A stretch of DNA of 64,000 nt from Pseudovibrio exalbescens (lineage in GTDB: Bacteria > Pseudomonadota > Alphaproteobacteria > Rhizobiales > Stappiaceae): the NCBI RefSeq assembly GCF_028737195.1, contig NZ_JAQZAJ010000002.1, positions 434,001-498,000 of the forward strand, in the 5' to 3' direction. The notes under the pieces are model-generated. The model saw nothing but the letters and a program-made list of their open reading frames with translations. It did not search any database and was not told the DNA's origin. This document shows, one piece after another, positions 1-8,593 of this stretch (position 1 is the first letter of the stretch; every line of letters begins with the position of its first letter). The translations under genes were made by a program, and so were the position numbers.

Positions 1-2
1 TC

Positions 3-152
3 ACAGACGTGATCAAGGAAGGCGACAAGGTTTGGGTCAAGCTCATGGGCTTCGACGAGCGCGGCAAGGTTCGTCTCTCCATGAAGGTCGTAGACCAGGA
101 GACCGGTAAGGAAATCGCAAAGGATGAGGAAAAGGCTGAAAAGTCTGAGTAA
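3..152 (+). CDS. pnp: Polynucleotide phosphorylase, C-terminal end (partial)
   Basis: The window opens inside a gene; the last 49 codons read in frame to a TAA. They encode the end of an S1 RNA-binding domain ([20 protein letters not shown]) followed by a short acidic, lysine-rich tail, which is how polynucleotide phosphorylase ends. PNPase is a phosphorolytic 3'-5' exoribonuclease of the degradosome. Ribosomal protein S1 also carries S1 domains, but the single domain running into [11 protein letters not shown] and a charged tail fits PNPase better. A strong hairpin terminator follows 20 bases later, so this is the end of the transcription unit. The catalytic core lies outside the window. Confidence 0.8.
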   Translation, partial: TDVIKEGDKVWVKLMGFDERGKVRLSMKVVDQETGKEIAKDEEKAEKSE

Positions 153-174
153 TCTTCTTTTGAGATCGTGAATG

Positions 175-205
175 AAAAGGTCGGCCTCCGGGTCGGCCTT
201 TTTTG
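175..205 (+). terminator. Rho-independent terminator after pnp
   Basis: A stem of AAAAGGTCGGCC and GGTCGGCCTTTT pairs with two G-U wobbles around a short TCCG loop and runs directly into TTTTTTGTTTT. It sits just after the pnp stop codon. Confidence 0.85.
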
Positions 206-246
206 TTTTGCTGGCTTACTTCAGGGCTGAGGGCGTCAACTTCTGT

Positions 247-675
247 TTAGTTGATGAGGTTCAGCGGGTTTTCATCGTTGTTGTTTGTGCTGTCGCTGGC
301 CTCTACAAGAATGCTCACGCCCATGCGGCCAAACGAATAGAGCACACCGGGCGAACCAATATTCCATGTGCCGTCTCCTGCGTTGTACTTGAGAAAAACA
401 AGGCCTCTGGGTACTTGCAAAACAATTTGAGTGTCTTGGGTGTAATCATAATCGAGCAGCTTGAATGATGAGCCATGTTGAATGGGGAAGGAGGCCACTG
501 GCATAACAGACGGCTTCTGAAAGCCCACCTGCCACGTTTCCGGCTGGTCGGTCTCACATAAAAAGGAGAGGTCGTACTTTGCCATTGAGGTCTCACAATC
601 GCCTTGGGACGTTGTCTCGTTGACGCGTTCCAGACGAAACTGTGAGAGGCCTGCAACGGGGGCAAAGGCCCCCAA
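247..675 (-). CDS. Hypothetical protein, start uncertain, directly after the EamA gene
   Basis: The open frame of about 142 residues has no ATG or GTG near its beginning; the first usable start is a TTG at 675 without a Shine-Dalgarno. The frame is the same as that of the upstream transporter and follows directly after its TAG codon at 697-699, with seven sense codons between. The protein has two cysteines near residues 27 and 40 and looks like a small globular, perhaps secreted, domain rich in beta-type sequence (IVLQVPRGLVFLKYNAGDG). I do not recognise the family. A run of five G next to five C at the start could hide a one-base frameshift: one more G would give an N-terminus MKRQLWGAFAPVAG, more like a signal peptide. 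It is probably co-transcribed with the transporter. Confidence 0.5.
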   Translation of the reverse strand: MGAFAPVAGLSQFRLERVNETTSQGDCETSMAKYDLSFLCETDQPETWQVGFQKPSVMPVASFPIQHGSSFKLLDYDYTQDTQIVLQVPRGLVFLKYNAGDGTWNIGSPGVLYSFGRMGVSILVEASDSTNNNDENPLNLIN

Positions 676-696
676 AGCTGCCGTTTCAATGAATGC

Positions 697-1578
697 CTAC
701 AATGCTGCAGGCTTGCTTGGCACGAGGGCGCGGCGACCATTTACCAGAATATAGATGCCGCTCAACACGATAATGCTGGAGCCAAGAAGCATCATGAGGT
801 CTGGCGTTTCGCCAAAGATGGCAAACCCAAACCCAAGTGCAAACAATAGCCGGGAATAGCGAAACGGCGTTACAACGGAAACCTCACCAGTCCGCATCGC
901 CACGGTGAGGGCGTAGTAGGCGCCGATGCCGATTACAGTGGCGCCTGAGATGGCAAACCAACTAAAGGCATCAGGCCAGACGAAGCCGCTCGTGGCAGCC
1001 GCATAAACGCCTCCGGTCGGCACGAGGACCGCGAAGCCGTAGACACCTAGCTGCATGTTGGAAAGCGCTGGCGGAGCTGCTCTCGTCGCTAAATCGCGCC
1101 CCGCAAAGCCCAGCATTCCGAGAACAGCCAAAATAGATGTCAGCTGAAAGGCTTCGGGTGTAGGCTTGATGACCAGAAGCACACCAATAAAACCGATGAG
1201 AATGGCAATCCAGCGCTGCCAGCCTACGCGCTCGCCCATGAACACGGCCGCCCCCAGTGTTACCGCAAGAGGTGTTGCCTGCAAAATCGCCGAAGTGCTG
1301 GAGAGCGTGCTGAGCGCCAGAGACAAAATGAAGAACAGCCGGCCGGAGATCTCGAACACGGCACGCATGGCCAGCGTTTTGTTCATGGCCTGCGGTACAA
1401 GGGCCCGTTCGCCTCTACGCCAGGTGAGCAACAGAAAGCCCACCATGCCACCAAGGCCAAACAGCATCAGGATCTGTCCGACAGGTACGCCGTCTGCAGC
1501 CAGTTTCACGAACATATCTTCAACGGCAAAGCCAAGCATGGCGAGCACCATCCAGGCGCTGCCCCTAATGTTTTCCAT
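697..1578 (-). CDS. EamA-family (drug/metabolite transporter superfamily) permease
   Basis: The 293-residue protein is almost entirely hydrophobic with about ten predicted membrane segments in two repeats, the arrangement of the EamA domain pair of the DMT superfamily. It begins with a typical first helix (SAWMVLAMLGFAVEDMFVK), and the second half repeats the pattern from about residue 150. Such proteins sit in the inner membrane and move small metabolites, amino acids or S-adenosylmethionine; the substrate cannot be read from the sequence. It is transcribed away from dapB. The ATG at 1578 is the natural start, as the first helix begins within ten residues of it. Confidence 0.85.
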   Translation of the reverse strand: MENIRGSAWMVLAMLGFAVEDMFVKLAADGVPVGQILMLFGLGGMVGFLLLTWRRGERALVPQAMNKTLAMRAVFEISGRLFFILSLALSTLSSTSAILQATPLAVTLGAAVFMGERVGWQRWIAILIGFIGVLLVIKPTPEAFQLTSILAVLGMLGFAGRDLATRAAPPALSNMQLGVYGFAVLVPTGGVYAAATSGFVWPDAFSWFAISGATVIGIGAYYALTVAMRTGEVSVVTPFRYSRLLFALGFGFAIFGETPDLMMLLGSSIIVLSGIYILVNGRRALVPSKPAAL

Positions 1579-1819
1579 GGTTAGACGAGCCTCAATACGC
1601 GGAAGGTGGGAGAGAACCGAACAGAGGTTTGGTGGCTTAATAAGAGGGAGCCTAAGCCGGTTCTCCTAAGGGGTCTACGTATATTTATGGAGGAGTTGTT
1701 GAGCCAACATCATTTGACGCTTCCGTAAGCAGGCCAAATTGCGAATAGCTTCAGTCCCTGCTATATGCTTCTACACCTTTAGTAGAAACAAAGGCGCAGA
1801 CAAACCTCGGGGGACGGCG

Positions 1820-2635
1820 ATGAGTGAGATGCGACTGGTTGTTGTTGGGGCGGCGGGACGAATGGGCCGCACCTTGATTCGCACCGCAACAGAGATGGAC
1901 GGGGTCGTTGTCACTGGCGCCATTGAGCGGGAGAGCTCGGAGTTTCTTGGCCATGATGCTGGTGAGTTGGCAGGCTGTGGTTCGCTCGGTGTGAAAGTGA
2001 CTGCTGATGCGGATTCGGCATTTGCCGCTGCTGATGGCCTTCTGGACTTTACAGTGCCGGACGCGACGTTGCAGTTTGCGGCCCTTGCGGCCAAGCACAA
2101 CATTGTTCACGTAATTGGCACTACAGGCATGAGTGCCGAGCAAACAGAAGCGCTAAAGAAGCATGCCTCTGCGGCACGCCTCGTCAAGTCAGGCAACATG
2201 AGCCTCGGCGTGAACCTTCTGGCAGGCCTTGTGAAGAAGGCCGCAACCGCGCTGGACGAAGATTTCGACATCGAAGTGCTTGAAATGCATCATAAACACA
2301 AGGTTGATGCGCCGTCTGGAACGGCGTTGTTGCTGGGCGAAGCAGCAGCCGAAGGCCGCGAAATTGACCTTGAAAGCCGATCAGTCCGCAGCCGTGATGG
2401 CATTACAGGCGCCCGCAATTCGGGCGATATTGGCTTTGCCACCCTGCGTGGCGGCTCGGTGGTAGGTGAACATACGGTGATGTTTGCAGGCGAAGGAGAG
2501 CGTATAGAACTCTCGCACATTGCAACGGACCGGCAAATCTTTGCCCGCGGAGCGGTGAAGGCAGCCCTTTGGGCGCTGAAGCAGCAACCGGGCCTCTACT
2601 CAATGGCTGATGTTCTCGGCCTGACCGATGAGTAG
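1820..2635 (+). CDS. dapB: 4-hydroxy-tetrahydrodipicolinate reductase
   Basis: Reduces hydroxy-tetrahydrodipicolinate with NAD(P)H in the lysine and diaminopimelate pathway, in the cytoplasm. The N-terminal Rossmann motif GAAGRMGR lies at residues 10-17, GTTGMS at 100-105, and the substrate-binding signature [13 protein letters not shown] at about 157-169 with the catalytic histidine pair and lysine. The ATG at 1820 is chosen over upstream in-frame codons because homologs begin just before the Rossmann strand; this gives 271 residues, the usual length. gpmA follows 116 bases downstream on the same strand. dapF at 18.7 kb belongs to the same pathway but is not linked to it in an operon. Confidence 0.96.
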   Translation: MSEMRLVVVGAAGRMGRTLIRTATEMDGVVVTGAIERESSEFLGHDAGELAGCGSLGVKVTADADSAFAAADGLLDFTVPDATLQFAALAAKHNIVHVIGTTGMSAEQTEALKKHASAARLVKSGNMSLGVNLLAGLVKKAATALDEDFDIEVLEMHHKHKVDAPSGTALLLGEAAAEGREIDLESRSVRSRDGITGARNSGDIGFATLRGGSVVGEHTVMFAGEGERIELSHIATDRQIFARGAVKAALWALKQQPGLYSMADVLGLTDE

Positions 2636-2751
2636 GTGAGCCGCATCCTCCTCTGCTGCGCGGCGAGGAGAGTGGTATGCAAGACGGGACTTGAGAGTGG
2701 TAATCCAAGACCGCCGCTCTCAAACATACACAAGCTCCTTAGGAGAGAAAA

Positions 2752-3372
2752 ATGGAACGCCTTTTGGTTCTCGTCCGTCACGGACAAAGTGAGTGGAATC
2801 TGAAAAACCTGTTCACCGGCTGGAAAGACCCAGACCTGACCGAACAGGGTGTTGCGGAAGCAACAGCTGCAGGCCAGCAGCTGAAAGAGTTGAAGATGGA
2901 ATTCGACCTTGCTTACACGTCCTCGCTGACCCGCGCGCAGCACACCCTAAAGCTCATTCTTGAACAGCTGGGCCAGGAAGACCTGCCAACTGAACGCGAT
3001 CAGGCTCTGAACGAGCGCGATTACGGCGACCTGACCGGCATGAACAAAGACGAAGCTCGTGAGCAGTTCGGTGAAGAGCAGGTTCACATCTGGCGTCGTT
3101 CTTTCGACGTTCCTCCTCCAGGCGGTGAAAGCCTGAAGATGACTGCAGAGCGCACCCTGCCTTACTACAAGGCTGAGATCCTTCCGAAGGTTCTTGAAGG
3201 CAACCGCGTCATCGTTGCAGCGCACGGCAACTCCCTGCGCTCGCTGATCATGGAACTGGAAGGCCTGACCCCTGAGCAGATTCTTGCTCGTGAACTGGGT
3301 ACCGGTAAGCCAATCATCTACCGTCTTGATGAAGACGGAAAGGTTCTCTCCGTGCAGGACCTTGCTGAGTAA
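2752..3372 (+). CDS. gpmA: 2,3-bisphosphoglycerate-dependent phosphoglycerate mutase
   Basis: Interconverts 3- and 2-phosphoglycerate in glycolysis and gluconeogenesis through a phosphohistidine. The catalytic RHG lies at residues 9-11, the substrate loop NERDYG at about 87-92 and the second histidine in AAHGNS near 158. At 206 residues it is the short form found in alphaproteobacteria, lacking part of the C-terminal tail of the roughly 250-residue enterobacterial enzyme. The start is fixed by a strong ribosome site, TTAGGAGA, seven bases before the ATG. A hairpin terminator follows the stop. Imperfect direct repeats lie in the space before the gene. Confidence 0.95.
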   Translation: MERLLVLVRHGQSEWNLKNLFTGWKDPDLTEQGVAEATAAGQQLKELKMEFDLAYTSSLTRAQHTLKLILEQLGQEDLPTERDQALNERDYGDLTGMNKDEAREQFGEEQVHIWRRSFDVPPPGGESLKMTAERTLPYYKAEILPKVLEGNRVIVAAHGNSLRSLIMELEGLTPEQILARELGTGKPIIYRLDEDGKVLSVQDLAE

Positions 3373-3396
3373 TTCGAGCGAATAAAAACGCTCAAC

Positions 3397-3429
3397 AAAA
3401 AAGGCGGCTCCAAAAAGGGCCGCCTTTTC
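3397..3429 (+). terminator. Rho-independent terminator after gpmA
   Basis: The perfect stem AAAAGGCGGC / GCCGCCTTTT with a purine-rich loop ends in CTTTTC. The next gene converges from the other strand and may share it. Confidence 0.85.
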
Positions 3430-3449
3430 TATTGCGAACGGGTCGTTTC

Positions 3450-4454
3450 TCAGAGCTTAAACCCAGACTGTTCGGCAAGGCCCTTCAAGCCACGCTCCGG
3501 GCGCGCGCCAACATGGGAGATGACTTCGCCAGCGCAAAGGCAACCCAGCTCAGCGCAGCTGGCCAGATCATAATCGCGCGCAAGGCCGAACAGGAAGCCG
3601 GAGGCGAACAGATCGCCAGCACCGGTGGCGTCTGCAATGCGCTCAACTGGCGTTGCAGGCACGTGAACAGTTTCCTCACGAGAGATGGCCATCGCACCTT
3701 CGCCGCCCAATGTGAGTGCAGTCAAAGTGCAGTCTTCACGTACAGCAGCAATAGCTGTCTCAAGGTCTGCGGTCTCGTAGAGAGCCTTCAGCTCATGCTC
3801 GTTGGCAAATAGCAGATCCACCACGTTCTCTTTGATCAAAGACAGAAACTCGTTGCGGAACCGATCGACGCAGAAGCTGTCGGAAAGCGAGAGAGATACG
3901 CGACGCCCTGCATTGTGTGCGATCTTGGACGCCTCAAGGAACGCCTGCTTGGCCGCTTCCGGGTCCCACAGGTAGCCTTCCATGTAGGTGGCTGCCGCTG
4001 CACTGACCACGTCCTTGTCGATGTCAAACGGGCTCAAGGTCGTTGCTGCACCCAGATAGGTGTTCATGGTGCGCTCGCCATCCGGTGTGATCAGGATCAT
4101 GGAGCGACCGGATGCCAAGTTGCCGTCTCGCAGCGGGCCGGTGCCAAAATGCACGCCAATTCCCCGCATGTCGTGACCGTAGTTATCGCCCACTTCGTCC
4201 AAAGCCACTTTGCCGATGTAGGCAGGTGCGCCGCCCAGAGACGCAATGCCAGCGGCGGTATTGCCAGCGCTGCCACCTGATATGCGTACGGTCTGACCCA
4301 TCAGGTCATAAAGGCGCAGGGCCTCGTCCGTATCAATCAGGCGCATGGACCCTTTGTGCAGGTACTGTTTTACGAGGAAGTCTTCTTCCACATGAGAAAA
4401 GACATCGGTGATTGCATTGCCAATGCAAAGCGCATCGAATTTCAGTTCTGACAT
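3450..4454 (-). CDS. PfkB-family sugar/nucleoside kinase, adenosine kinase type
   Basis: The 334-residue ribokinase-fold enzyme would phosphorylate adenosine to AMP (purine salvage) if the usual naming of its alphaproteobacterial relatives is right. The N-terminal substrate-binding loop with SGGSAGNTAAG lies near residues 60-70. The PfkB signature DATGAGD lies at about 275-281, with the catalytic base as the last aspartate and an anion hole formed by GAG. The N-terminus (LCIGNAITDVFSHVEEDFL) matches adenosine kinases better than ribokinase or fructokinase, but specificity within PfkB proteins is hard to read. It begins with ATG at 4454 and is followed downstream on the other strand by the gpmA terminator. 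pheA lies upstream on the same strand, 63 bases away. Confidence 0.85.
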   Translation of the reverse strand: MSELKFDALCIGNAITDVFSHVEEDFLVKQYLHKGSMRLIDTDEALRLYDLMGQTVRISGGSAGNTAAGIASLGGAPAYIGKVALDEVGDNYGHDMRGIGVHFGTGPLRDGNLASGRSMILITPDGERTMNTYLGAATTLSPFDIDKDVVSAAAATYMEGYLWDPEAAKQAFLEASKIAHNAGRRVSLSLSDSFCVDRFRNEFLSLIKENVVDLLFANEHELKALYETADLETAIAAVREDCTLTALTLGGEGAMAISREETVHVPATPVERIADATGAGDLFASGFLFGLARDYDLASCAELGCLCAGEVISHVGARPERGLKGLAEQSGFKL

Positions 4455-4517
4455 TCTAAGTTCCTAGTGGCGCGCATGGGTAGTGAGGCGCCCGCGTGAG
4501 CGGGCCACTCGTCAGGC

Positions 4518-5408
4518 TCAGACGCCGGGACTTGGGCGCAGGGCGCGGTTCTCTTCTGGTTCCCGGATCTTTTCGCGGAACGGGCTGGCGTTGTAAACCC
4601 CAACGACCTTCAGTTCTGCGGAATAGAACGCAAGTTCTTCCATGGCCAGCGTCACGTTTGGGTCATCTGGGTGGCCTTCAATATCAGCATAGAACATTGA
4701 GGCAAAGAACTGGCCCTCGAGCTGGTAGGATTCCAGCTTGGTCATGTTGACGTTGTTTGTGGCAAAGCCGCCAAGGCTCTTGTAGAGCGCCGCAGACACG
4801 TTGCGAACTCGGAAGATGAAGGTTGTGATCACCGGCTGACCGGTGTTCACCGCTTGTTTCTTGTCCTTTGAAAGGATGATGAAGCGGGTCGTGTTGTGCG
4901 CCGCGTCCTCGACGTTGCGTGCCAGAATGTCGAGACCATAAACTTCGGCTGCCAGCTCTGGTGCCAGCGCTCCCCAGGTGGGGTCGTTGCGTTCTGCCAC
5001 CTGACGGGCAGAGCCGGCGGTATCTGCGCCAACAATCGAGGTCATGCCGTTGGCACGAATGATCTTCCGGCACTGCCCAAGAGCCATAACGTGGCTTTGA
5101 ACGTGGGTCAGATTCTCCAACTTGGCGCCGGGTATGCCCATGAGCTGAAAGCGGATCGGCATGAAGTATTCACCGATGATGCTCAGTTCTGTGGTTGGCA
5201 GGAGGTGGTGAATATCCGCAACGCGCCCGGCGACCGAGTTCTCGATCGGGATCATGGCCAGTTCGGCCTCTCCGCTATCAACAGCATGAAAGCAGTCTTC
5301 AAATGTCGGGCAAGGAATGGCTTGAAAATCGGGATAAACGCTGTTGCAGGCCATGTGAGAGTTCGCTCCCACTTCTCCTTGAAATACGATTTTTCGCTGT
5401 TCAGACAT
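4518..5408 (-). CDS. pheA: Prephenate dehydratase (monofunctional)
   Basis: Converts prephenate to phenylpyruvate in phenylalanine synthesis. The catalytic domain begins at the N-terminus (VFQGEVGANSHMAC), contains the ENSVAG loop near residue 60 and the TTRF motif of prephenate dehydratases near residue 180. A C-terminal ACT domain (about 195-280, with ESYQLEGQF) is the phenylalanine-binding feedback module. No chorismate mutase domain is present, so this is the separate dehydratase usual in this class. An in-frame GTG at 5420 would add four residues (MSLK); neither start has a strong ribosome site, and the ATG at 5408 is preferred. A long gene-free region lies upstream. Confidence 0.95.
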   Translation of the reverse strand: MSEQRKIVFQGEVGANSHMACNSVYPDFQAIPCPTFEDCFHAVDSGEAELAMIPIENSVAGRVADIHHLLPTTELSIIGEYFMPIRFQLMGIPGAKLENLTHVQSHVMALGQCRKIIRANGMTSIVGADTAGSARQVAERNDPTWGALAPELAAEVYGLDILARNVEDAAHNTTRFIILSKDKKQAVNTGQPVITTFIFRVRNVSAALYKSLGGFATNNVNMTKLESYQLEGQFFASMFYADIEGHPDDPNVTLAMEELAFYSAELKVVGVYNASPFREKIREPEENRALRPSPGV

Positions 5409-5420
5409 TTTAAGACTCAC

Positions 5421-5919
5421 TAGATGAGGTGGAGATTTCCTTTCTCTTTAAAGCCTCTAGTGGCAAAAGCGAACCAGTTTTCTCGCCAAACGCTTCGTTT
5501 GCTAAGCATGTTGCTTGCGTAGCGATGACAAATGCGCGCCAACTTCTGGGGAAACCTGTGTAAAATTACTGTGTCAAATCCGCGCAGAGTGCGCGTGCCC
5601 CGCTGTGACGGTGCGGCGCGCGCCAGAAGGTCTGCTGCCAGCTTGGGAAGTCAAGGAGCCCTTGCTGTAACAACTATTTAAAATCATTATAAGATCTGCA
5701 GGCATTGAAGTGGAGATGGCGCAGGCCCTTTACAGCACCCGCGCTTGGCCGTTTTACCGAGGCGATCTCACCGAAAGTGCTAGGAAAAACACTCATAACT
5801 CTATGGACAAAACGCTGAATTTGACTGTAGTTTCCAGCAAATTCTAAATCGCCAGACCATTGTTCGGCTTCCGGGGGAGGTCGTAGCGGTCGTAGCCAAA
5901 ACTATCGGAGCATATCGGG
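5421..5919. other. Gene-free divergent region between pheA and cytochrome c gene
   Basis: About 500 bases with no credible gene on either strand and no tRNA. It must hold the promoters for pheA (leftward) and the cytochrome gene (rightward). It contains two GCGCGCCA-type GC-rich words near 5538 and 5620 and an AT-rich segment near 5670-5695. In some relatives kdsB lies between these two genes (recalled, not verified); no trace of it is visible here. Confidence 0.5.
5821..5850 (+). promoter_or_regulatory. Possible sigma-70 promoter for the cytochrome c gene
   Basis: TTGACT at 5821-5826 and TAAATC at 5845-5850 are separated by 18 bases, giving a start about 60 bases before the ATG at 5920. This rests on pattern only; the -10 element is poor. 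Confidence 0.3.
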
Positions 5920-6462
5920 ATGGATTCGTTTGAACTGAACAAGATTGCGGGCGCAATTTTGTTCGCCTTGGTCGCTATCATGGGCTTTGGGGTACTTTCC
6001 GACATCATTTTCGCGTCACACGAGCCGGAAGTGCGCGGATACCAGATCGCTGTGGCAACTTCAGAAGGTGATGGTGTTGCAGCGGCAGCTCCGGAAGTAG
6101 AGCCGATCGAAGTGCGTCTCGCCTCTGCTTCCGTGGACGACGGTGCAAAGCAGTTCAGAAAGTGCGCAGCTTGCCATACCGTAGAGCAAGGTGGGGCGAA
6201 CAAGGTAGGTCCAGCACTTTGGGGCGTGGTTGGCCGAGCGCCAGCGACCCATGAGGGCTTCTCTTATTCCTCCGCGATGCAAGAATATGCCCAGACCCAT
6301 GATGCTTGGACTTTCGAGCAGCTCGATCACTTCATCGAGAAGCCGAAGGATCATGTTCCAGGTACATCCATGGGCTTTGCTGGTCTGCGCAAGCCGCAAG
6401 ACCGCGCAGCTCTGATCGCCTACTTGAATTCGCTCTCTGACAACCCGGTTCCAGTGCAATAA
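5920..6462 (+). CDS. cycM: Membrane-anchored cytochrome c, CycM type
   Basis: The 180-residue protein starts with an uncleaved membrane anchor (residues about 9-32), then an alanine/glutamate-rich linker and a class I cytochrome c domain. The heme site CAACH is at 82-86 and the sixth ligand is probably Met151 in GTSMGF. CycM proteins, known from Bradyrhizobium and relatives, pass electrons from the bc1 complex to the aa3 oxidase on the periplasmic face of the inner membrane. The linker of about 45 residues allows the heme domain to swing between partners. The gene is single with its own terminator. It differs from soluble cytochrome c2 by lacking a cleavable signal. Confidence 0.9.
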   Translation: MDSFELNKIAGAILFALVAIMGFGVLSDIIFASHEPEVRGYQIAVATSEGDGVAAAAPEVEPIEVRLASASVDDGAKQFRKCAACHTVEQGGANKVGPALWGVVGRAPATHEGFSYSSAMQEYAQTHDAWTFEQLDHFIEKPKDHVPGTSMGFAGLRKPQDRAALIAYLNSLSDNPVPVQ

Positions 6463-6492
6463 CCAGGCTTCAGAAAGCAAAAAGATGAATTG

Positions 6493-6518
6493 AAGGCCGG
6501 GTTCGCCCGGCCTTTTTT
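6493..6518 (+). terminator. Rho-independent terminator after cycM
   Basis: The stem AAGGCCGGG / CCCGGCCTT with a TTCG loop is followed by TTTTTT. Confidence 0.9.
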
Positions 6519-6733
6519 CATGTATATCTGGCGCTCTGCCAGCTCGAGGCCGTGCAATCAGATAACCCTAAATCTTGAGTGTTCCCGTTAAATTTCGTTC
6601 ATGTGATGGAAATTCCATTGTTTTGAAAGGGATTGAGCGCATAAACTGGAGAAAATGTGCTTTTGAGAGCCAGTCGCAATTAGGCCGTCTACGTGAGTGT
6701 GCGGTGGCTCATCGCTTAGAACGGAGGGTTTCT

Positions 6734-8593
6734 GTGCGCAGATTATTCATGTGTGTTGTTGTCGGAGTAACTTGCGCCCTTACCGCAGCGCCGTCGCTGG
6801 CCTCAGAAAAGACAGACTATCCATGGCGCCATGGTTCCACCCTGCTTGGTGAGCTTAAATATCCTGCAGACTTTGAACACTATGAATACGTCAATCCGGA
6901 TGCGCCAAAAGGTGGCGTGGCACGACTGGCGGGAACTGGCACTTTCGATAGCCTGAACATCGCCATTTCGCGCGGAACGCCTCCCCTCGGCCTGTTGAAC
7001 ATATATGATCAGTTGATGTCAGCACCCTTGGATGAGGCCTCCGCTCAGTATGGCCTGATCGCCGAGGCCCTTCAGTACCCAGAGGATTACTCTTGGGCGA
7101 AGTTCCGTCTCAATCCAAAGGCGCGGTGGCATGATGGTCAGCCAATCACGCCTGAAGATGTCGTGTGGTCCTTCGAAGTGCAGACCGAGAACGATCCTCA
7201 TCTCAAGTACTACTATCGCCACGTGGCCTCTGCCGAAGTGACGGGAGAACATGAAGTGACCTTCAAGTTCGACCAAACGGGCAATCGCGAACTGCCTCAG
7301 ATACTCGGTCAAGTGCTGGTCTTTCCGAAACATTGGTGGAACGGCACTGACGCAGACGGCAACCCACGCGACATCACTGCTGGAACATTGGAGCCGCCTC
7401 TGGGCTCCGGCCCTTATCGTGTTGGCAAGGTTGTCCCAGGCCGCACCATATCCTATGAACGGGTCGAGGATTATTGGGCCAAAGACCTTAATGTGAACGT
7501 AGGGAAGTACAATTTTGATGAGCTTCGTTACGAGTATTACCGCGACGAAACCGTTGAAATTCAAGCTTTTAAAGCAGATCAATTTGATTGGCGCATTGAG
7601 CCAACAGCAAAAAACTGGGTCACGGCTTACGACGTCCCTGCGGTAGAGCGTGGCGATATCATCAAGGAGTCTTTCCTTCAGCCAGCGCGCGGGCGAGGGC
7701 TCATGGTCGGCCTGATCCCAAACCTCCGCCGAGACAAGTTTTCAGACCCACGGGTACGTCGCGCGCTGAATTATGTACTCAACTTCGAGGAGTTGAACCG
7801 GACCATCTTCTTCGATCTCTACAACAGAATTGACAGCTACTTTTACGGAACAGAGTTGGCCGCAACCGGAGTTCCAGAAGGCTTGGAGCTTGCCATTCTG
7901 GAAGAGGTGCGTGGCAAAGTTCCTGAGGCGCTTTTTTCCGAGCCTTATACCAACCCAGTAACCGAGGATGGACGGCAAGAGCGGGACAATCTGCGCAAGG
8001 CTTTGAACCTACTCAAAGAGGCGGGCTATGAGCGCCGTGGTAACCAGCTTGTGAATGCGGAAACTGGCGAGCCCTTTACAATCGAGTTTATGCTGAACGG
8101 CCCGCGTTTTGAGCGCATAGGGCTGCGTTATGCCCAGGCGCTGAAGCGCATTGGCATAGAGATGACACTGCGGCCCACAGACAGTTCTCAGTATGTGAAT
8201 CGAATTCGCGAACGTGACTTTGATATGATTTACCAAGGGTGGGCTCAGTCCTTGTCGCCGGGGAATGAACAACGTTCTTATTGGGGTTCATCCGCTGCTG
8301 ATACACCATCCTCTCTCAATTATGGGGGCATCAAGAACGCTGCTATAGACCACATCATAGATCGGGTGATCAACGCCAAGGATCGCGAAGAACTTGTAGC
8401 CGCAACGCGGGCCTTGGATCGTGTCTTGCTTTGGAACAACTACGTCATTCCGGGGTGGACATCTGCAGAGACGCGTGTTGTGCATTGGGATAGGTTCTCT
8501 CACCCCGAGATAATGCCTAAATATTACATCGGTTTCCCGGATGTGTGGTGGTATGACGAGGCAAAAGCCTCTCAAATTGGAGCGAACCGGTGA
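6734..8593 (+). CDS. yejA: ABC transporter substrate-binding protein, family 5 (YejA type), Sec-exported
   Basis: The 619-residue periplasmic binding protein of the oligopeptide/microcin C class is the first gene of a five-gene importer. The start is the GTG at 6734: it has a clear ribosome site (GGAGGG, five bases before) and opens a Sec signal peptide, VRRLFMCVVVGVTCALTAAP, cut near SLAS-EK; longer in-frame readings upstream have no such support. The mature protein has the SBP_bac_5 features GELKYPADFEHYEYVNPDAP, a ligand-binding lobe around DGQPITPEDVVWSF, and aromatic-rich C-terminal sequence. It shares this layout with the next gene, so the two are probably a tandem duplicate. The stop overlaps the next start. 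Confidence 0.88.
   Translation: MRRLFMCVVVGVTCALTAAPSLASEKTDYPWRHGSTLLGELKYPADFEHYEYVNPDAPKGGVARLAGTGTFDSLNIAISRGTPPLGLLNIYDQLMSAPLDEASAQYGLIAEALQYPEDYSWAKFRLNPKARWHDGQPITPEDVVWSFEVQTENDPHLKYYYRHVASAEVTGEHEVTFKFDQTGNRELPQILGQVLVFPKHWWNGTDADGNPRDITAGTLEPPLGSGPYRVGKVVPGRTISYERVEDYWAKDLNVNVGKYNFDELRYEYYRDETVEIQAFKADQFDWRIEPTAKNWVTAYDVPAVERGDIIKESFLQPARGRGLMVGLIPNLRRDKFSDPRVRRALNYVLNFEELNRTIFFDLYNRIDSYFYGTELAATGVPEGLELAILEEVRGKVPEALFSEPYTNPVTEDGRQERDNLRKALNLLKEAGYERRGNQLVNAETGEPFTIEFMLNGPRFERIGLRYAQALKRIGIEMTLRPTDSSQYVNRIRERDFDMIYQGWAQSLSPGNEQRSYWGSSAADTPSSLNYGGIKNAAIDHIIDRVINAKDREELVAATRALDRVLLWNNYVIPGWTSAETRVVHWDRFSHPEIMPKYYIGFPDVWWYDEAKASQIGANR

Noticed and set aside
5538-5640. GC-rich words that might form a structured RNA upstream of cycM
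   Set aside because: The words are direct rather than inverted and do not make a convincing stem; no known alphaproteobacterial leader motif is visible.
6575-6733. N-terminal extension of the first Yej binding protein
   Set aside because: It would bury the signal peptide; the GTG at 6734 has GGAGGG upstream.
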